A stretch of DNA of 64,000 nucleotides from Bacillota bacterium (GCA_023414875.1 JAEZMV010000005.1:18734-82733), one strand, 5' to 3'. Counted from the stretch's first letter, positions 8,531 through 18,070 are shown. Notes: generated from the sequence alone by a model not told the origin. Translations and numbers: made by a program.

Positions 8531-9631
8531 ATGTCAGGATCCGTATATGGAACATTATTTACAATCTCAACCTGGGGTGAGTCTCACGGCGAAGGAATTG
8601 GTGTCGTGGTCGACGGTTGTCCCGCCGGGCTTCCTTTGGAGGAGCATTATATACAAACATATTTAAATAGGAGAAAGCCGGGGCAAACAAAATATTCTAC
8701 CCCTCGCAAGGAAGAAGATAAAGTTCGTATTCTTTCCGGTGTTTTTGAAGGCCGAACAACAGGAACTCCTATTTCTCTTGTCGTGTATAATGAAAATCAG
8801 CATTCCGGAGATTATACTAAAATAGCATCGGTTTATCGACCCGGACATGCAGATTATAGCTTTGATATGAAATATGGTTTCCGTGATTATCGGGGAGGTG
8901 GTCGTTCTTCCGGAAGAGAAACCATTGGAAGAGTTGCCGCCGGAGCAATTGCCAGCGCCATATTAAAAGAACTAGGAATTAGAGTTCAGGCTTATACCTT
9001 ATCCATCGGTGATATAACTATTGATAGACAAAAAGCCAATTTAACGCAGATAGAAGCCAGCCCTCTTTCCATGCCGGACTTAGAGGCCTCGAATAGGGCC
9101 GAGGAATATTTATCCGAACAAATGAAAGAGCATAATTCTGTCGGTGGTGTCATTGAATGTATTGCTTCCGGTATGCCGGTAGGTATCGGAGAACCCGTAT
9201 TTAACAAACTCGATGCTTCTCTTGCCAAAGCGGTAATGTCCATCGGAGCTGTTAAGGGCATTGAAATCGGAGCCGGATTTCATTCAGCTCACCTAACAGG
9301 AGCTGAAAACAATGATGCATTTTTCAGTGATGATAAACATTCCGTCAATAAACGCAGTAACCATGCAGGCGGTATCCTAGGTGGTATCAGTGATGGTTCT
9401 GATATTATTCTTCGGGCAGCTATAAAACCGACTCCATCTATTTTCAGACCGCAGAAGACCGTTAACCGTAATAACGAGAATGTTGAAATTCAAATTCAAG
9501 GGCGTCACGATCCGATTATCGTTCCCAGAGCAGTTGTAGTAGTGGAAGCGATGGTTGCTATAACCTTAGTCGATCAGCTGTTTATAGCTATGACTTCCCG
9601 AATGGATCGTATCAAAGATTTCTTCAAATAG
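8531..9631 (+). CDS. aroC: Chorismate synthase
   Basis: Cytosolic enzyme converting EPSP to chorismate with reduced FMN, the last shikimate step. All signatures are present over 366 residues: WGESHGEGIGVVVDGCPAGLP, RPGHADYSFDMKYGFRDYRGGGRSSGRET, and SNHAGGILGGISDGSD. The ATG at 8531 is preferred to GTG 8522 because GGAG precedes it by 8 nt. No flavin reductase domain is attached. Other aro genes are absent here. Confidence 0.97.
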   Translation: MSGSVYGTLFTISTWGESHGEGIGVVVDGCPAGLPLEEHYIQTYLNRRKPGQTKYSTPRKEEDKVRILSGVFEGRTTGTPISLVVYNENQHSGDYTKIASVYRPGHADYSFDMKYGFRDYRGGGRSSGRETIGRVAAGAIASAILKELGIRVQAYTLSIGDITIDRQKANLTQIEASPLSMPDLEASNRAEEYLSEQMKEHNSVGGVIECIASGMPVGIGEPVFNKLDASLAKAVMSIGAVKGIEIGAGFHSAHLTGAENNDAFFSDDKHSVNKRSNHAGGILGGISDGSDIILRAAIKPTPSIFRPQKTVNRNNENVEIQIQGRHDPIIVPRAVVVVEAMVAITLVDQLFIAMTSRMDRIKDFFK

Positions 9632-9638
9632 TAAGTTG

Positions 9639-9718
9639 CCTGTTGTAAGTCAACAGCTCCATATTCTGCTTTGCATAACAGGATTAAGCTGATTGTAACG
9701 ATTTACAGCAGGTTTTTT
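9639..9718 (+). terminator. Terminator of aroC
   Basis: CCTGTTGTAA (9639-9648) pairs with TTACAGCAGG (9703-9712), 10 bp with one G-U, followed by six T's. A competing inner hairpin CTGTTG/CAACAG (9640-9656) shares the 5' arm. The rest of 9719-9912 is AT-rich and featureless. Confidence 0.6.
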
Positions 9719-9912
9719 AATGCCTCAAAATAAAATCTTATTCTTTCTTTCAAAATATGTAAATTATTCTTAAATCAATATATCCTATGACATCTCTAAA
9801 TTAATCCATCAGATTATAGGCATATTAGTTATCGTTTTATCTTTCAAAATTATTATATTTTATATATGAAATAACGGTTCAAAACTATTCAATTATTTTT
9901 TATGAAAAGTTA

Positions 9913-9940
9913 TTGACAAGATTGATAATATTAGTATAAT
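9913..9940 (+). promoter_or_regulatory. Promoter of the polyamine operon
   Basis: A consensus -35 TTGACA (9913-9918) and -10 TATAAT (9935-9940) are separated by 16 bp. This is the strongest promoter match in the window. Confidence 0.85.
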
Positions 9941-9965
9941 TTATATTGTTGCTGTTTAGCGTAAC

Positions 9966-9980
9966 TAAACTTTTAGTTTA
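9966..9980 (+). promoter_or_regulatory. Candidate operator of the XRE-cupin regulator
   Basis: A perfect inverted repeat TAAACT-TTT-AGTTTA lies about 20-35 bp downstream of the expected start of transcription and 32 bp before the regulator's start codon. That position suits autorepression. Assignment to this regulator is inference. Confidence 0.5.
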
Positions 9981-10011
9981 TTCTCAGTAAGAATTCGAAA
10001 GGAAGCATATC

Positions 10012-10551
10012 ATGCATATCGGATCGAAAATCAAAGAATTACGAATTCAAAAAAGTCTGACCCAGGAGGAACTGGCAGACAGAGCAGAGCTATCAAAGGG
10101 CTTTATTTCCCAGCTGGAAAGGGATCTAACCTCTCCCTCAATTGCTACTTTAATGGATATATTACAGTGTCTTGGCACAAACCTGGAGGAATTTTTCAGT
10201 GGGACAACCTCAGAACAGGTAGTGTTTAAGAAGTCTGATTATTTTGAAAAATATGATACAGAGCTAAAGAATGAAGTGAAATGGATCATTCCGAATGCTC
10301 AAAAAAATATGATGGAACCAATCTTACTGACTCTAGATGCATGTGGTTCGACCTATCCCGATAATCCCCATGAAGGAGAAGAATTTGGATATATTTTAAA
10401 CGGAAGCATTACCTTGCATATCGGAAACCGAACTTATAAGGTTAAGAAAGGGGAATCCTTTTATTTTACCGCCAATAAGCAGCATTATATTTCTGCTTCC
10501 GAAAAAACCGGAGCCACCCTATTATGGATTTCCACCCCACCAAGCTTTTAA
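10012..10551 (+). CDS. XRE-cupin transcriptional regulator of polyamine uptake
   Basis: 179 residues: an N-terminal XRE helix-turn-helix (about 6-60, SLTQEELADRAELSKGFISQLER) and a C-terminal cupin (about 105-175, with a conserved HEGEEFGYILNGS motif). The architecture matches PuuR-like regulators that sense polyamines or related small ligands. It is the first gene of the potABCD operon and has a palindrome in its leader, so it probably represses itself and the transporter. It starts after AAAGGAAG. Confidence 0.9.
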   Translation: MHIGSKIKELRIQKSLTQEELADRAELSKGFISQLERDLTSPSIATLMDILQCLGTNLEEFFSGTTSEQVVFKKSDYFEKYDTELKNEVKWIIPNAQKNMMEPILLTLDACGSTYPDNPHEGEEFGYILNGSITLHIGNRTYKVKKGESFYFTANKQHYISASEKTGATLLWISTPPSF

Positions 10552-10679
10552 TATGATAATGAGTTTTCATTTAGAATAAACTCAATCTGAAATTTACATA
10601 ATAATTAATCAAAGAAAAATTCAGGTGATTTAGCATAACCCTATAAGCCTGCTGCTTTTACTAATAAGGAGGAACCCCC

Positions 10680-11756
10680 ATGACGGATAACAAATTAATC
10701 AATCTAATTAACATATCAAAGTCCTACGGCGATAATGTCGTCCTGGATGATTTGAACTTATATATTCGGGAAAATGAATTCGTGACTCTTCTGGGCCCCT
10801 CCGGTTGTGGTAAGACCACCACCCTTCGAATTATTGGTGGTTTTGAGACACCTAATAAAGGACAGGTAATCTTCGAAGGCAAGGAAATAACGAAGCTGCC
10901 ACCCAATGAACGTCAATTAAACACTGTATTTCAAAAATATGCCCTTTTTAACCATATGACGATATCTGAGAATATTGCCTTTGGTTTAAAAATAAAAAAG
11001 AAAAGTAAAGCTTACATCCAGGATAAAATTAAATACGCCTTAAAATTAGTGAATCTCGATGGCTTTGAAAACCGTATGCCGGATTCATTAAGTGGTGGTC
11101 AACAGCAGCGAATTGCCATTGCCAGAGCAATTGTTAACGAACCTAAGGTTCTTCTATTGGACGAACCACTAGGTGCCTTAGATTTAAAACTTCGTCAGGA
11201 CATGCAATACGAACTAATTCGCCTAAAAAACGAATTGGGAATCACCTTTGTGTATGTTACCCATGACCAGGAAGAGGCACTGACAATGTCAGATACCATC
11301 GTTGTGATGAACCAAGGCTACATTCAGCAAATCGGAACTCCTGAACATATCTACAACGAGCCGGAAAATGCATTTGTTGCTGATTTTATCGGTGACAGTA
11401 ATATCATACCCTCCACTATGGTTGAAGATAAACTGGTTAACATTCTTGGTACTAATTTTGCCTGCGTCGATATCGGCTTTGGCAAAAACAAACCGGTCGA
11501 TGTTGTCATCCGGCCGGAGGATATCGATCTCGTAAAACCGGAGAACGGTACGATTACCGGAAAAGTCACTTCTCTCCTGTTCAAGGGCGTTCATTATGAG
11601 ATGGAGGTCTTAGCGAACGGTCGCGAGTGGTTGGTTCATTCCACAGATTTATTTCCGGTTGGTAGCGAGGTAGGTATTCATGTGGATCCCTTTGATATAC
11701 AGATTATGAACAAACCGGAATCTGAAGATGAACAAGCTGCAGAAATTGAAGAGTAA
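10680..11756 (+). CDS. potA: Spermidine/putrescine ABC transporter ATP-binding protein
   Basis: Cytosolic ATPase of 358 residues powering PotBC. Walker A GPSGCGKTT, signature LSGGQQQR, Walker B VLLLDEPLGALD and H-loop VTHDQEEAL are all intact. A C-terminal TOBE-type regulatory domain (about 240-340) follows, as in PotA/MalK. It starts after AAGGAGG. The 128-bp gap from the regulator holds a TGAGTTT/AAACTCA hairpin without a T-run, perhaps a processing or attenuation point. Confidence 0.96.
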   Translation: MTDNKLINLINISKSYGDNVVLDDLNLYIRENEFVTLLGPSGCGKTTTLRIIGGFETPNKGQVIFEGKEITKLPPNERQLNTVFQKYALFNHMTISENIAFGLKIKKKSKAYIQDKIKYALKLVNLDGFENRMPDSLSGGQQQRIAIARAIVNEPKVLLLDEPLGALDLKLRQDMQYELIRLKNELGITFVYVTHDQEEALTMSDTIVVMNQGYIQQIGTPEHIYNEPENAFVADFIGDSNIIPSTMVEDKLVNILGTNFACVDIGFGKNKPVDVVIRPEDIDLVKPENGTITGKVTSLLFKGVHYEMEVLANGREWLVHSTDLFPVGSEVGIHVDPFDIQIMNKPESEDEQAAEIEE

Positions 11757-11773
11757 GGAGATGATGTCCTGAG

Positions 11774-12652
11774 ATGGTACAGAAAATAAAACATTTTTCA
11801 GAAAAAATATCCGGTAACGGTTTACAGTTACCGCGTTTACATAATATGAAATGGCTTTCCTTTCCTTATCTTCTTTGGATGGTGGGCTTTATCATCATAC
11901 CATTAATCATGATAGTATTCTATGGATTAAGTAGCAGGGAAGAAGGCTTTACCTTAAAGAATATTCTGTTGATTTCTGATCCGATTAACCGTAAGGCCTT
12001 GTTGCTTGCTTTGGAGCTTTCCGTTATCAGTACACTTATTTGCCTTATATTAGCATATCCGTTAGCATTAATCTTGAACAATACTAAAATGAAGAGCAAC
12101 AGTTTTATCGTTCTGATTATTATTCTTCCCATGTGGATGAATTTTCTGCTCAGAACAATTGCCTGGCAGAATATATTGGAAAAAACCGGTGTTCTGAATA
12201 CGATACTTAACTTCCTACACTTACCGACGTTAAACATCATTAATACACCAAGTGCGATTGTACTTGGTATGGTTTATAATTTTTTGCCCTTTATGGTACT
12301 TCCCATTTATAATGTTTTAATAAAAATTGATAAGGATGTTGTGAATGCAGCCAGAGATTTGGGGGCAAACGGACGACAAACCTTCCAAAAAATTATATTT
12401 CCACTCACTCTTCCCGGAGTTATCAGTGGGATTACTATGGTCTTTGTTCCATCACTCACTACCTTTGTTATCTCAACCATACTGGGAGGAAGTAAAATTG
12501 TATTGATCGGTAATGTAATAGAACAGCAATTTCGATTAGGTAATTGGCATACCGGTTCCGGTTTATCCCTGGTATTGATGATATTCATTTTACTCAGTAT
12601 GGCAATCCTTTCAAAGTATGATAAGGAAAGCGAGGGAAGTAATATATGGTAA
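11774..12652 (+). CDS. potB: Spermidine/putrescine ABC transporter permease PotB
   Basis: Inner membrane permease of 292 residues with six predicted membrane segments and the EAA-type cytoplasmic loop around NAARDLGANGRQTFQKIIFPLTLPG that contacts PotA. AAGGAG lies 13 nt before the ATG, a little far, so expression may rely on coupling to potA. Its end overlaps potC by 7 nt. Confidence 0.95.
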   Translation: MVQKIKHFSEKISGNGLQLPRLHNMKWLSFPYLLWMVGFIIIPLIMIVFYGLSSREEGFTLKNILLISDPINRKALLLALELSVISTLICLILAYPLALILNNTKMKSNSFIVLIIILPMWMNFLLRTIAWQNILEKTGVLNTILNFLHLPTLNIINTPSAIVLGMVYNFLPFMVLPIYNVLIKIDKDVVNAARDLGANGRQTFQKIIFPLTLPGVISGITMVFVPSLTTFVISTILGGSKIVLIGNVIEQQFRLGNWHTGSGLSLVLMIFILLSMAILSKYDKESEGSNIW

Positions 12653-13434
12653 AACGTTTTTTTAGCCGTTTCTATATCGGTGCTATCCTACTGTTTTTAT
12701 ACGCACCCATTATAATATTAATCGTGCTTTCCTTCAACGAGTCGAAATCCAGATCAAAATGGGGCGGCTTTACGCTTCACTGGTATCGTGAGCTTTTTAA
12801 TAACGAAGATATCATGTCAGCCTTATCAACAACTCTGATTATTGCATTTTTATCAGCCTTCATTGCTACTGTAATCGGAACAGCTGCTGCTATTGCGATA
12901 AATAGTATGAAAAAAACACCAAGAACCATATTGATGGGAATAACCAATATACCTATGCTGAATGCAGATATTGTGACCGGTATTTCTCTTATGCTGATTT
13001 TTGTAGCACTGAATTATACCCTAGGTTTTACCAGTGTATTGCTTGCTCATGTCACCTTTAATATACCTTACGTAATCTTAAGTGTAATGCCAAAACTAAA
13101 ACAGTTAAATCCTCACACCTTTGAAGCCGCATTGGATTTGGGATCATCTCCAATGTATGCATTTTTCAAGGTCATTCTGCCGGATATTTTTCCCGGTGTC
13201 ATGTCCGGCTTCTTTCTGGCATTTACTATGTCGTTAGATGATTTTGTAATCACTCATTTTACGAAAGGTCCGGAAACCAATACCTTATCCACAATAATAT
13301 ATACCGAGGTGCGTAAGGGTATTAAACCGGAAATATATGCTCTGTCCACGCTGATGTTTGTTACCGTTCTATTGTTATTGGTATTTATAAATCGAAGAAA
13401 TGCAGAGAAAAAAGCACCTGCGCGAAAACTATAA
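12646..13434 (+). CDS. potC: Spermidine/putrescine ABC transporter permease PotC
   Basis: Partner permease of 262 residues, six membrane segments, with the EAA loop EAALDLGSSPMYAFFKVILPDIFPG. The ATG lies inside the end of potB, indicating translational coupling. Order and spacing match potABCD elsewhere. Confidence 0.95.
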   Translation: MVKRFFSRFYIGAILLFLYAPIIILIVLSFNESKSRSKWGGFTLHWYRELFNNEDIMSALSTTLIIAFLSAFIATVIGTAAAIAINSMKKTPRTILMGITNIPMLNADIVTGISLMLIFVALNYTLGFTSVLLAHVTFNIPYVILSVMPKLKQLNPHTFEAALDLGSSPMYAFFKVILPDIFPGVMSGFFLAFTMSLDDFVITHFTKGPETNTLSTIIYTEVRKGIKPEIYALSTLMFVTVLLLLVFINRRNAEKKAPARKL

Positions 13435-13454
13435 AGGAAGAAGGAAAATTGATA

Positions 13455-14513
13455 ATGAAAAGAATATTTTTAGGTTTATCCCTGTTGTTAATGTCCATCT
13501 GTCTGCTGAATGGCTGTAGCAAAGACAATAAAAACACGGTCTATGTTTATAACTGGGGCGAGTATATTGATCCAGAGGTAATCGACCAGTTCGAAAAAGA
13601 AACAGGTATTAAGGTTGTATACGATTACTTTGAGCAGAACGAAGAAATGTATCCAAAGATTAAAGCCGGAGCGGTGCAATATGATGTTGTATGTCCTTCT
13701 GACTATATGATACAGAAAATGATTGATGAGGATTTACTGGCTGAGATAAATTTTGATAATGTACCCAACCTGAAAAACATTGATCCTACTTATTTAAATA
13801 GTTCAAAAAGCTTTGATCCCGAAAACAAATACAGTGTCCCTTACTGCTGGGGTACACTTGGAATCCTGTATAATAAGACCATGGTGGATGAACCGATCGA
13901 CAGTTGGAGTGCCATCTTTGACGAGAAGTACTCCGGAGACATATTAATGATAGACAGTGTTCGTGACGCCTTCGGAATCGCTCTTGCTTACTTGGGATAT
14001 GATATTAATACCACGGATCAAGCACAATTGGAAGAGGCCACGGCCTTGCTTCAATCCCAGTATCCTCTGGTTCAGGCTTATGTAGTTGATCAGGTAAGAG
14101 ATAAAATGATCGGCGGAGAAGCAGCACTGGGTGTTATTTATTCCGGTGAAGCTATTTTTACCAAGCGTGAGAACTCAGATCTGGAATATGTTGTACCAAA
14201 AGAAGGCTCCAATGTATGGATCGATGGTTGGGTTATTCCAAAGAACTGCAAAAACAAAGAGAATGCAGAAGCCTTCATCAATTATATGTGTGATGCAGAT
14301 ATTGCCTTAAAGAATTTTGAATACATCACTTACTCTACTCCAAATAAAGCTGCAAGAGAAATGATAGCCGATGAAGATATTAAGAATAGTGAGGTTGCAT
14401 TCCCTGACCAGGCAACACTTGACAGATGTAATACCTACAAATATCTTGGAGAAGAGATAGAATCTAAATATATTGATAAATGGAATGAAGTAAAATCGGA
14501 TCTGGGTGAATAA
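13455..14513 (+). CDS. potD: Spermidine/putrescine-binding lipoprotein
   Basis: Substrate-binding lipoprotein of 352 residues. A signal peptide ends in lipobox LLNGC, so it is anchored outside the membrane. The mature start VYVYNWGEYIDPEVI is characteristic of PotD/PotF, as is YYWG-like PYCWGTLGILYN. I chose ATG 13455 over the upstream TTG because AAGGA precedes it. It captures spermidine or putrescine for PotABC. Confidence 0.96.
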   Translation: MKRIFLGLSLLLMSICLLNGCSKDNKNTVYVYNWGEYIDPEVIDQFEKETGIKVVYDYFEQNEEMYPKIKAGAVQYDVVCPSDYMIQKMIDEDLLAEINFDNVPNLKNIDPTYLNSSKSFDPENKYSVPYCWGTLGILYNKTMVDEPIDSWSAIFDEKYSGDILMIDSVRDAFGIALAYLGYDINTTDQAQLEEATALLQSQYPLVQAYVVDQVRDKMIGGEAALGVIYSGEAIFTKRENSDLEYVVPKEGSNVWIDGWVIPKNCKNKENAEAFINYMCDADIALKNFEYITYSTPNKAAREMIADEDIKNSEVAFPDQATLDRCNTYKYLGEEIESKYIDKWNEVKSDLGE

Positions 14514-14609
14514 CATGTAGTAATAAACATAAAGGATATTCAGAATGTATTGGATCCCTATGATCATATTATCTCTTTATTGGAACTAAAAAATTAAATA
14601 GTTATAATT

Positions 14610-14659
14610 AAACAGTGAGGCAGCATAATTAGTATCTAGATTATGCTGTCTCACTGTTT
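14610..14659 (+). terminator. Terminator of the pot operon
   Basis: A 20-bp stem (14610-14629 with 14640-14659) with one G-U pair and a 10-nt loop, A-rich before and T-rich after, lies about 100 bp past the potD stop. Confidence 0.85.
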
Positions 14660-14695
14660 ATATTAACTCTAATTTATATGCTGCAATTCATTAAG

Positions 14696-14782
14696 AAGAG
14701 TTTTTGGGTTTCAAAACTCTTTAACTAACATGCATTAGTTCTGACAAGAATAAAGAGTTTTTGGTTTTCAAAATTTTTTATT
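14696..14782 (-). repeat. Two tandemly duplicated terminator-like hairpins
   Basis: Hairpin 1 (AAGAGTTTT 14696-14704 with 14713-14721) and hairpin 2 (14749-14761 with 14770-14782) share a ~30-bp unit containing GAGTTTTTGG and TTTTCAAAA. Hairpin 2 overlaps the stop codon of the dehydrogenase. They probably act as tandem terminators of that gene. Confidence 0.65.
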
Positions 14783-15737
14783 CGCTTACAACATTTCTCT
14801 CTTCACCGTTTTGATATGCCACTATATTCTGATACACTTCTTGTGTTACTCGCTGCCTGGCTTCTACGGTCGCCCAGGCTATATGAGGTGTAATGATAAG
14901 CTTGGTGCTATCCTGAATATCAATTAACGGATTATCGGCTGACATGGGTTCTCTCGTCAGAACGTCAAGACCGGCAGCCGCAATCCAATTCTCCTTCAGT
15001 GCCTTGGTCAGTGCATGTTCATTTACAATAGGACCCCTACCCAGATTAAGCAGCACCGCACTCCTTTTCATCTTTTCAAGCTCATCTTCCCCAATCAAAT
15101 CCCTGGTTTTATTATTAAGCGGGGCATGGATTGAGATTACATCCGAATTGCTTAGTAGCTCTTCCATAGTAACCTGTTCATAATCAAGATTATTGTTTTT
15201 CCCAGTGGTAGAATAATAAATTACTTTACATCCAAAGAGCTTTGCTACCTCTGCCACTCCCCTGCCGATTTCACCAAGACCTATTATACCCCAGGTTTTA
15301 CCGGATAGCTCATGAAATTTAACTATAAAATGACTGAAAATATCGGAACGGATATATTCGCCGGATTTTACAAACTGATCATAATAACTTAATTTTTCAT
15401 ATAGATAAAAAAACAAAGCAAAAGTATGCTGGACCACTGACTGTGTGGAATAACCCTTTACATTGGTCACTGTTATATTTCGTTTATTCGTATAAGGAAA
15501 GTCTACGATATTAGTACCGGTTCCCGTTATACAGATTAGCTTTATATGATCTGCCTTATTTAAAGTTCTTTCATTCATAGGCACCTTATTTACGATTATG
15601 ACATCAGCGTCCTTTATCCGCTCCGTATTCTGCTCCGGGTCAGAACTGGCATACTTGACTACCTCTCCGAGATTATCAAATGGAGTTAAATCAACATCCT
15701 CCCCTAAAGTATCTGTTTCCATAAACACTATTTTCAT
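14778..15737 (-). CDS. D-2-hydroxyacid dehydrogenase
   Basis: NAD(P)-dependent 2-oxoacid reductase family member, 319 residues, cytosolic. The nucleotide-binding GLGEIG is at 153-158. Catalytic R234 (LGRGPIVNE), E263 (TREPM) and H285 (ITPHIAW) are present. The family includes glycerate/hydroxypyruvate, D-lactate and phosphoglycerate dehydrogenases; the lack of a C-terminal ACT domain argues against SerA. A good AAAGGAAA precedes ATG. Substrate unresolved. Confidence 0.9.
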   Translation of the reverse strand: MKIVFMETDTLGEDVDLTPFDNLGEVVKYASSDPEQNTERIKDADVIIVNKVPMNERTLNKADHIKLICITGTGTNIVDFPYTNKRNITVTNVKGYSTQSVVQHTFALFFYLYEKLSYYDQFVKSGEYIRSDIFSHFIVKFHELSGKTWGIIGLGEIGRGVAEVAKLFGCKVIYYSTTGKNNNLDYEQVTMEELLSNSDVISIHAPLNNKTRDLIGEDELEKMKRSAVLLNLGRGPIVNEHALTKALKENWIAAAGLDVLTREPMSADNPLIDIQDSTKLIITPHIAWATVEARQRVTQEVYQNIVAYQNGEERNVVSE

Positions 15738-15870
15738 GTGACTTTTCCTTTCAAATGTTTATTAATAATTTATTTATCATCACAAAACAAAGTTCAAGTA
15801 ATTAAGCATAATAAATGTACTTTAACTATTGTATACTTCAACAATTGCATTTCAATAGCGTGATATTAAA

Positions 15871-16018
15871 CAATTCGATTTTCAACTAATTCGGTGTTCA
15901 GCTAATTCGTAGTTCAGCTAATTCGTAGTTCAGCTAATTCGGTGTTCAAGCTAATTCGTAGTTCACAGCTAATTCGGTGTTCAGTTAACTCGGTATTCAG
16001 TAATCTGACACTCAACAG
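15871..16018. repeat. Tandem repeat array, 16-bp unit
   Basis: About nine units of consensus CTAATTCGTAGTTCAG, with an alternate form CTAATTCGGTGTTCAG. Six central units are nearly exact (15886-15984), with 1-2 bp insertions in two of them, and decayed units at both ends. It fills the gap between trpS and the dehydrogenase, and faint decayed copies may extend back to about 15790. Not a CRISPR: there are no spacers. Confidence 0.9.
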
Positions 16019-16023
16019 GTACT

Positions 16024-16052
16024 AAAAAAAGGTGGCGAGAAAATGCCACCTT
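16024..16052 (-). terminator. Terminator of trpS
   Basis: AAGGTGGC (16029-16036) pairs with GCCACCTT (16045-16052). On the minus strand it is followed by seven T's. It starts 6 bp from the trpS stop. Confidence 0.92.
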
Positions 16053-16058
16053 GCAATC

Positions 16059-17063
16059 TTATCTGATTCTTTCCGGAAAGCCAACCTTCTTTTGAACTTT
16101 CCGTAAGGTTTTTGTTGCATAGTAATTTGCTTTTTCAGCATTCGCCTTAATAATACTGTCAATGTAGTCCTTATCCTTCTGTAGTTCTGCAAATTTATCC
16201 TGGATTGGCTTTAACATTCCAATAACTGCCTCACCAACGGCAAGCTTGAAGTCTCCATAGCCGGTGTTAACAAATTCTTTCTCAATGTCAATTACGGACT
16301 TCCCGGTAGCTATTCCATAAATATCGATCAAGTTCTTAATTCCGGGTTTCTCATCGGAATACCTTATCTCATTATCCGAATCTGTAACTGCTCTTTTGAA
16401 TTTTCGTATGATGGAATCCGGATCATCCATGAGGTATATGCTAGCATTCGCATTTTCATCGGATTTTGACATCTTCTTTTCCGGTTCCTGAAGACTCATG
16501 ATTTTTGCTCCCTGCTTAACAATATATGGATCAGGAATCGTAAATACATCTCCGTAGATTGAATTAAAACGTTCCGCGATATCACGTGTAATTTCTAAAT
16601 GTTGTTTTTGATCCGACCCTACCGGTACAACATCGGATTGGAATAATAGAATATCTGCAGCCATAAGCACTGGGTAAGTATATAGTCCAGCATTTATATT
16701 ATCTGCATGTTTTGCTGCTTTATCCTTGAATTGTGTCATTCGGTTTAACTCACCCATATAAGTAAAACAATTTAAAATCCAACCCAATTCAGCATGCGCG
16801 GACACATGGGACTGATAATATATGCAGTTCTTATCAGGATTAAGTCCTGCAGCAATATATAATGTAAGCAGTGCTCTTGCTCTTTTCCTAAGCTCCGCAG
16901 GATCCTGACGGACTGTAATGGAATGCATATCAACCACGCAATAGAAGCATTCATATTCATCTTCAAGTGTTACCCAATTTTTTAAAGCTCCCAAATAGTT
17001 TCCTAAGGTCAACGTTCCGGTAGCCTGCATTCCGCTAAATAATGATTTCTTTCCGTCTAACAT
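16059..17063 (-). CDS. trpS: Tryptophan--tRNA ligase
   Basis: Class I aminoacyl-tRNA synthetase charging tRNA-Trp, 334 residues, usual length. The HIGH-equivalent TGTLTLGNYLGA (15-26) and KMSKS (197-201) are present, as is the GSDQKQHLEITRDIA segment. No T-box leader is present upstream; a simple promoter is. Single-gene unit. Confidence 0.97.
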   Translation of the reverse strand: MLDGKKSLFSGMQATGTLTLGNYLGALKNWVTLEDEYECFYCVVDMHSITVRQDPAELRKRARALLTLYIAAGLNPDKNCIYYQSHVSAHAELGWILNCFTYMGELNRMTQFKDKAAKHADNINAGLYTYPVLMAADILLFQSDVVPVGSDQKQHLEITRDIAERFNSIYGDVFTIPDPYIVKQGAKIMSLQEPEKKMSKSDENANASIYLMDDPDSIIRKFKRAVTDSDNEIRYSDEKPGIKNLIDIYGIATGKSVIDIEKEFVNTGYGDFKLAVGEAVIGMLKPIQDKFAELQKDKDYIDSIIKANAEKANYYATKTLRKVQKKVGFPERIR

Positions 17064-17161
17064 AGTTCCACATCCTATTCGTTAGTCAAGTTAAGCCATA
17101 CTTTGAAATAACTTAAGCATGCTCTCAAACCTGCTTATTATGATTATTTTCTATATCATTC

Positions 17162-17190
17162 AATATATAAAGAAAGCAAACAAATGTCAA
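17162..17190 (-). promoter_or_regulatory. Promoter of trpS
   Basis: Minus strand -35 TTGACA (17185-17190) and -10 TATATT (17162-17167), 17-bp spacing, about 100 bp before the start codon. Confidence 0.7.
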
Positions 17191-17295
17191 TGTTTACTTT
17201 CCTACTTTCTATCTTGTGTTGCTCCAATTTACTCTATTCTTCCTCTGCTACTACTCTATCCTTCAATACAATATAATGGAAAGCTATCATTCATT

Positions 17296-17925
17296 TTAGC
17301 AGTATAGATCTGTAAGTTCATGAAGAGAATCCACAACCTTGTCGTATTCCTTAACGTTACCAAAACCGTATCTGGCGAATACAAATGGAATCCCTGCTTC
17401 CTTTGCTGCATCAGCATCTCCCTGTGTATCTCCAACATAAATAGGATGCTTTAGTTGATGCCTTTCTATCATCATCCGAATATTATCAGCTTTCAACTTT
17501 CCGGTTCGTCCAGGGTACTCATAATCAATAAAATATTTTTCTAAATGCGGGTTCGCCTGGAAAAAGCATTGAATATAGCCCTCTTGGCAATTACTCACAA
17601 TCAAAAGCTTATACTTGGCAGACAGCTTTATCAGAGCCTCCTCTAAACCATCATAAAGGGTAGCACCGTGTTCCGCTAAATATTCACATTCATAGGAGCA
17701 ACATTCTCTCATAACCTCTACTGCATGCTCCTCGTTAACGCTTTGATATAGCTTTACAGCGATTACATCCAGAGGCAAACCAAATAGTCCCTGTAATCGC
17801 TCTGCGGTCACTTCATCCGTGACCTCCGGATATTTTTCATTTATTATTTTCTTAAACGCAATTGCTACTTCCGGAGTAGAATTCCATAGTGTTCCATCCA
17901 TATCAAAAATTATACTATCAATCAT
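17296..17925 (-). CDS. HAD family phosphatase
   Basis: HAD hydrolase of 209 residues with motif I DMDGTLWNS, motif II LLIVSNC, and motif IV GDTQGDADAAKEAGIPFVFARYGFG. The alpha-helical cap between motifs I and II places it near phosphoglycolate phosphatases. Cytosolic; substrate not determinable from sequence. Confidence 0.9.
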   Translation of the reverse strand: MIDSIIFDMDGTLWNSTPEVAIAFKKIINEKYPEVTDEVTAERLQGLFGLPLDVIAVKLYQSVNEEHAVEVMRECCSYECEYLAEHGATLYDGLEEALIKLSAKYKLLIVSNCQEGYIQCFFQANPHLEKYFIDYEYPGRTGKLKADNIRMMIERHQLKHPIYVGDTQGDADAAKEAGIPFVFARYGFGNVKEYDKVVDSLHELTDLYC

Positions 17926-18070
17926 ATCACTTTTCCTTAAGGTTATTAAGTGTCACCACAACTGCAGTTACACTTTCAAATACTATAATGCCCTCTAATT
18001 TGACTATTGTCAACACTATTTCTGTCCTGATTAATAACTATTAGCCTAGTAATAATATCATTTTAACTAT

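Noticed and set aside
15871..16018. CRISPR array
   Set aside because: Units are 16 bp and directly abutting, with no spacers and no cas genes nearby.
17064..17295. T-box leader for trpS
   Set aside because: No AGGGUGGNACCGCG-like antiterminator or specifier stem on the minus strand; a plain promoter explains the region.
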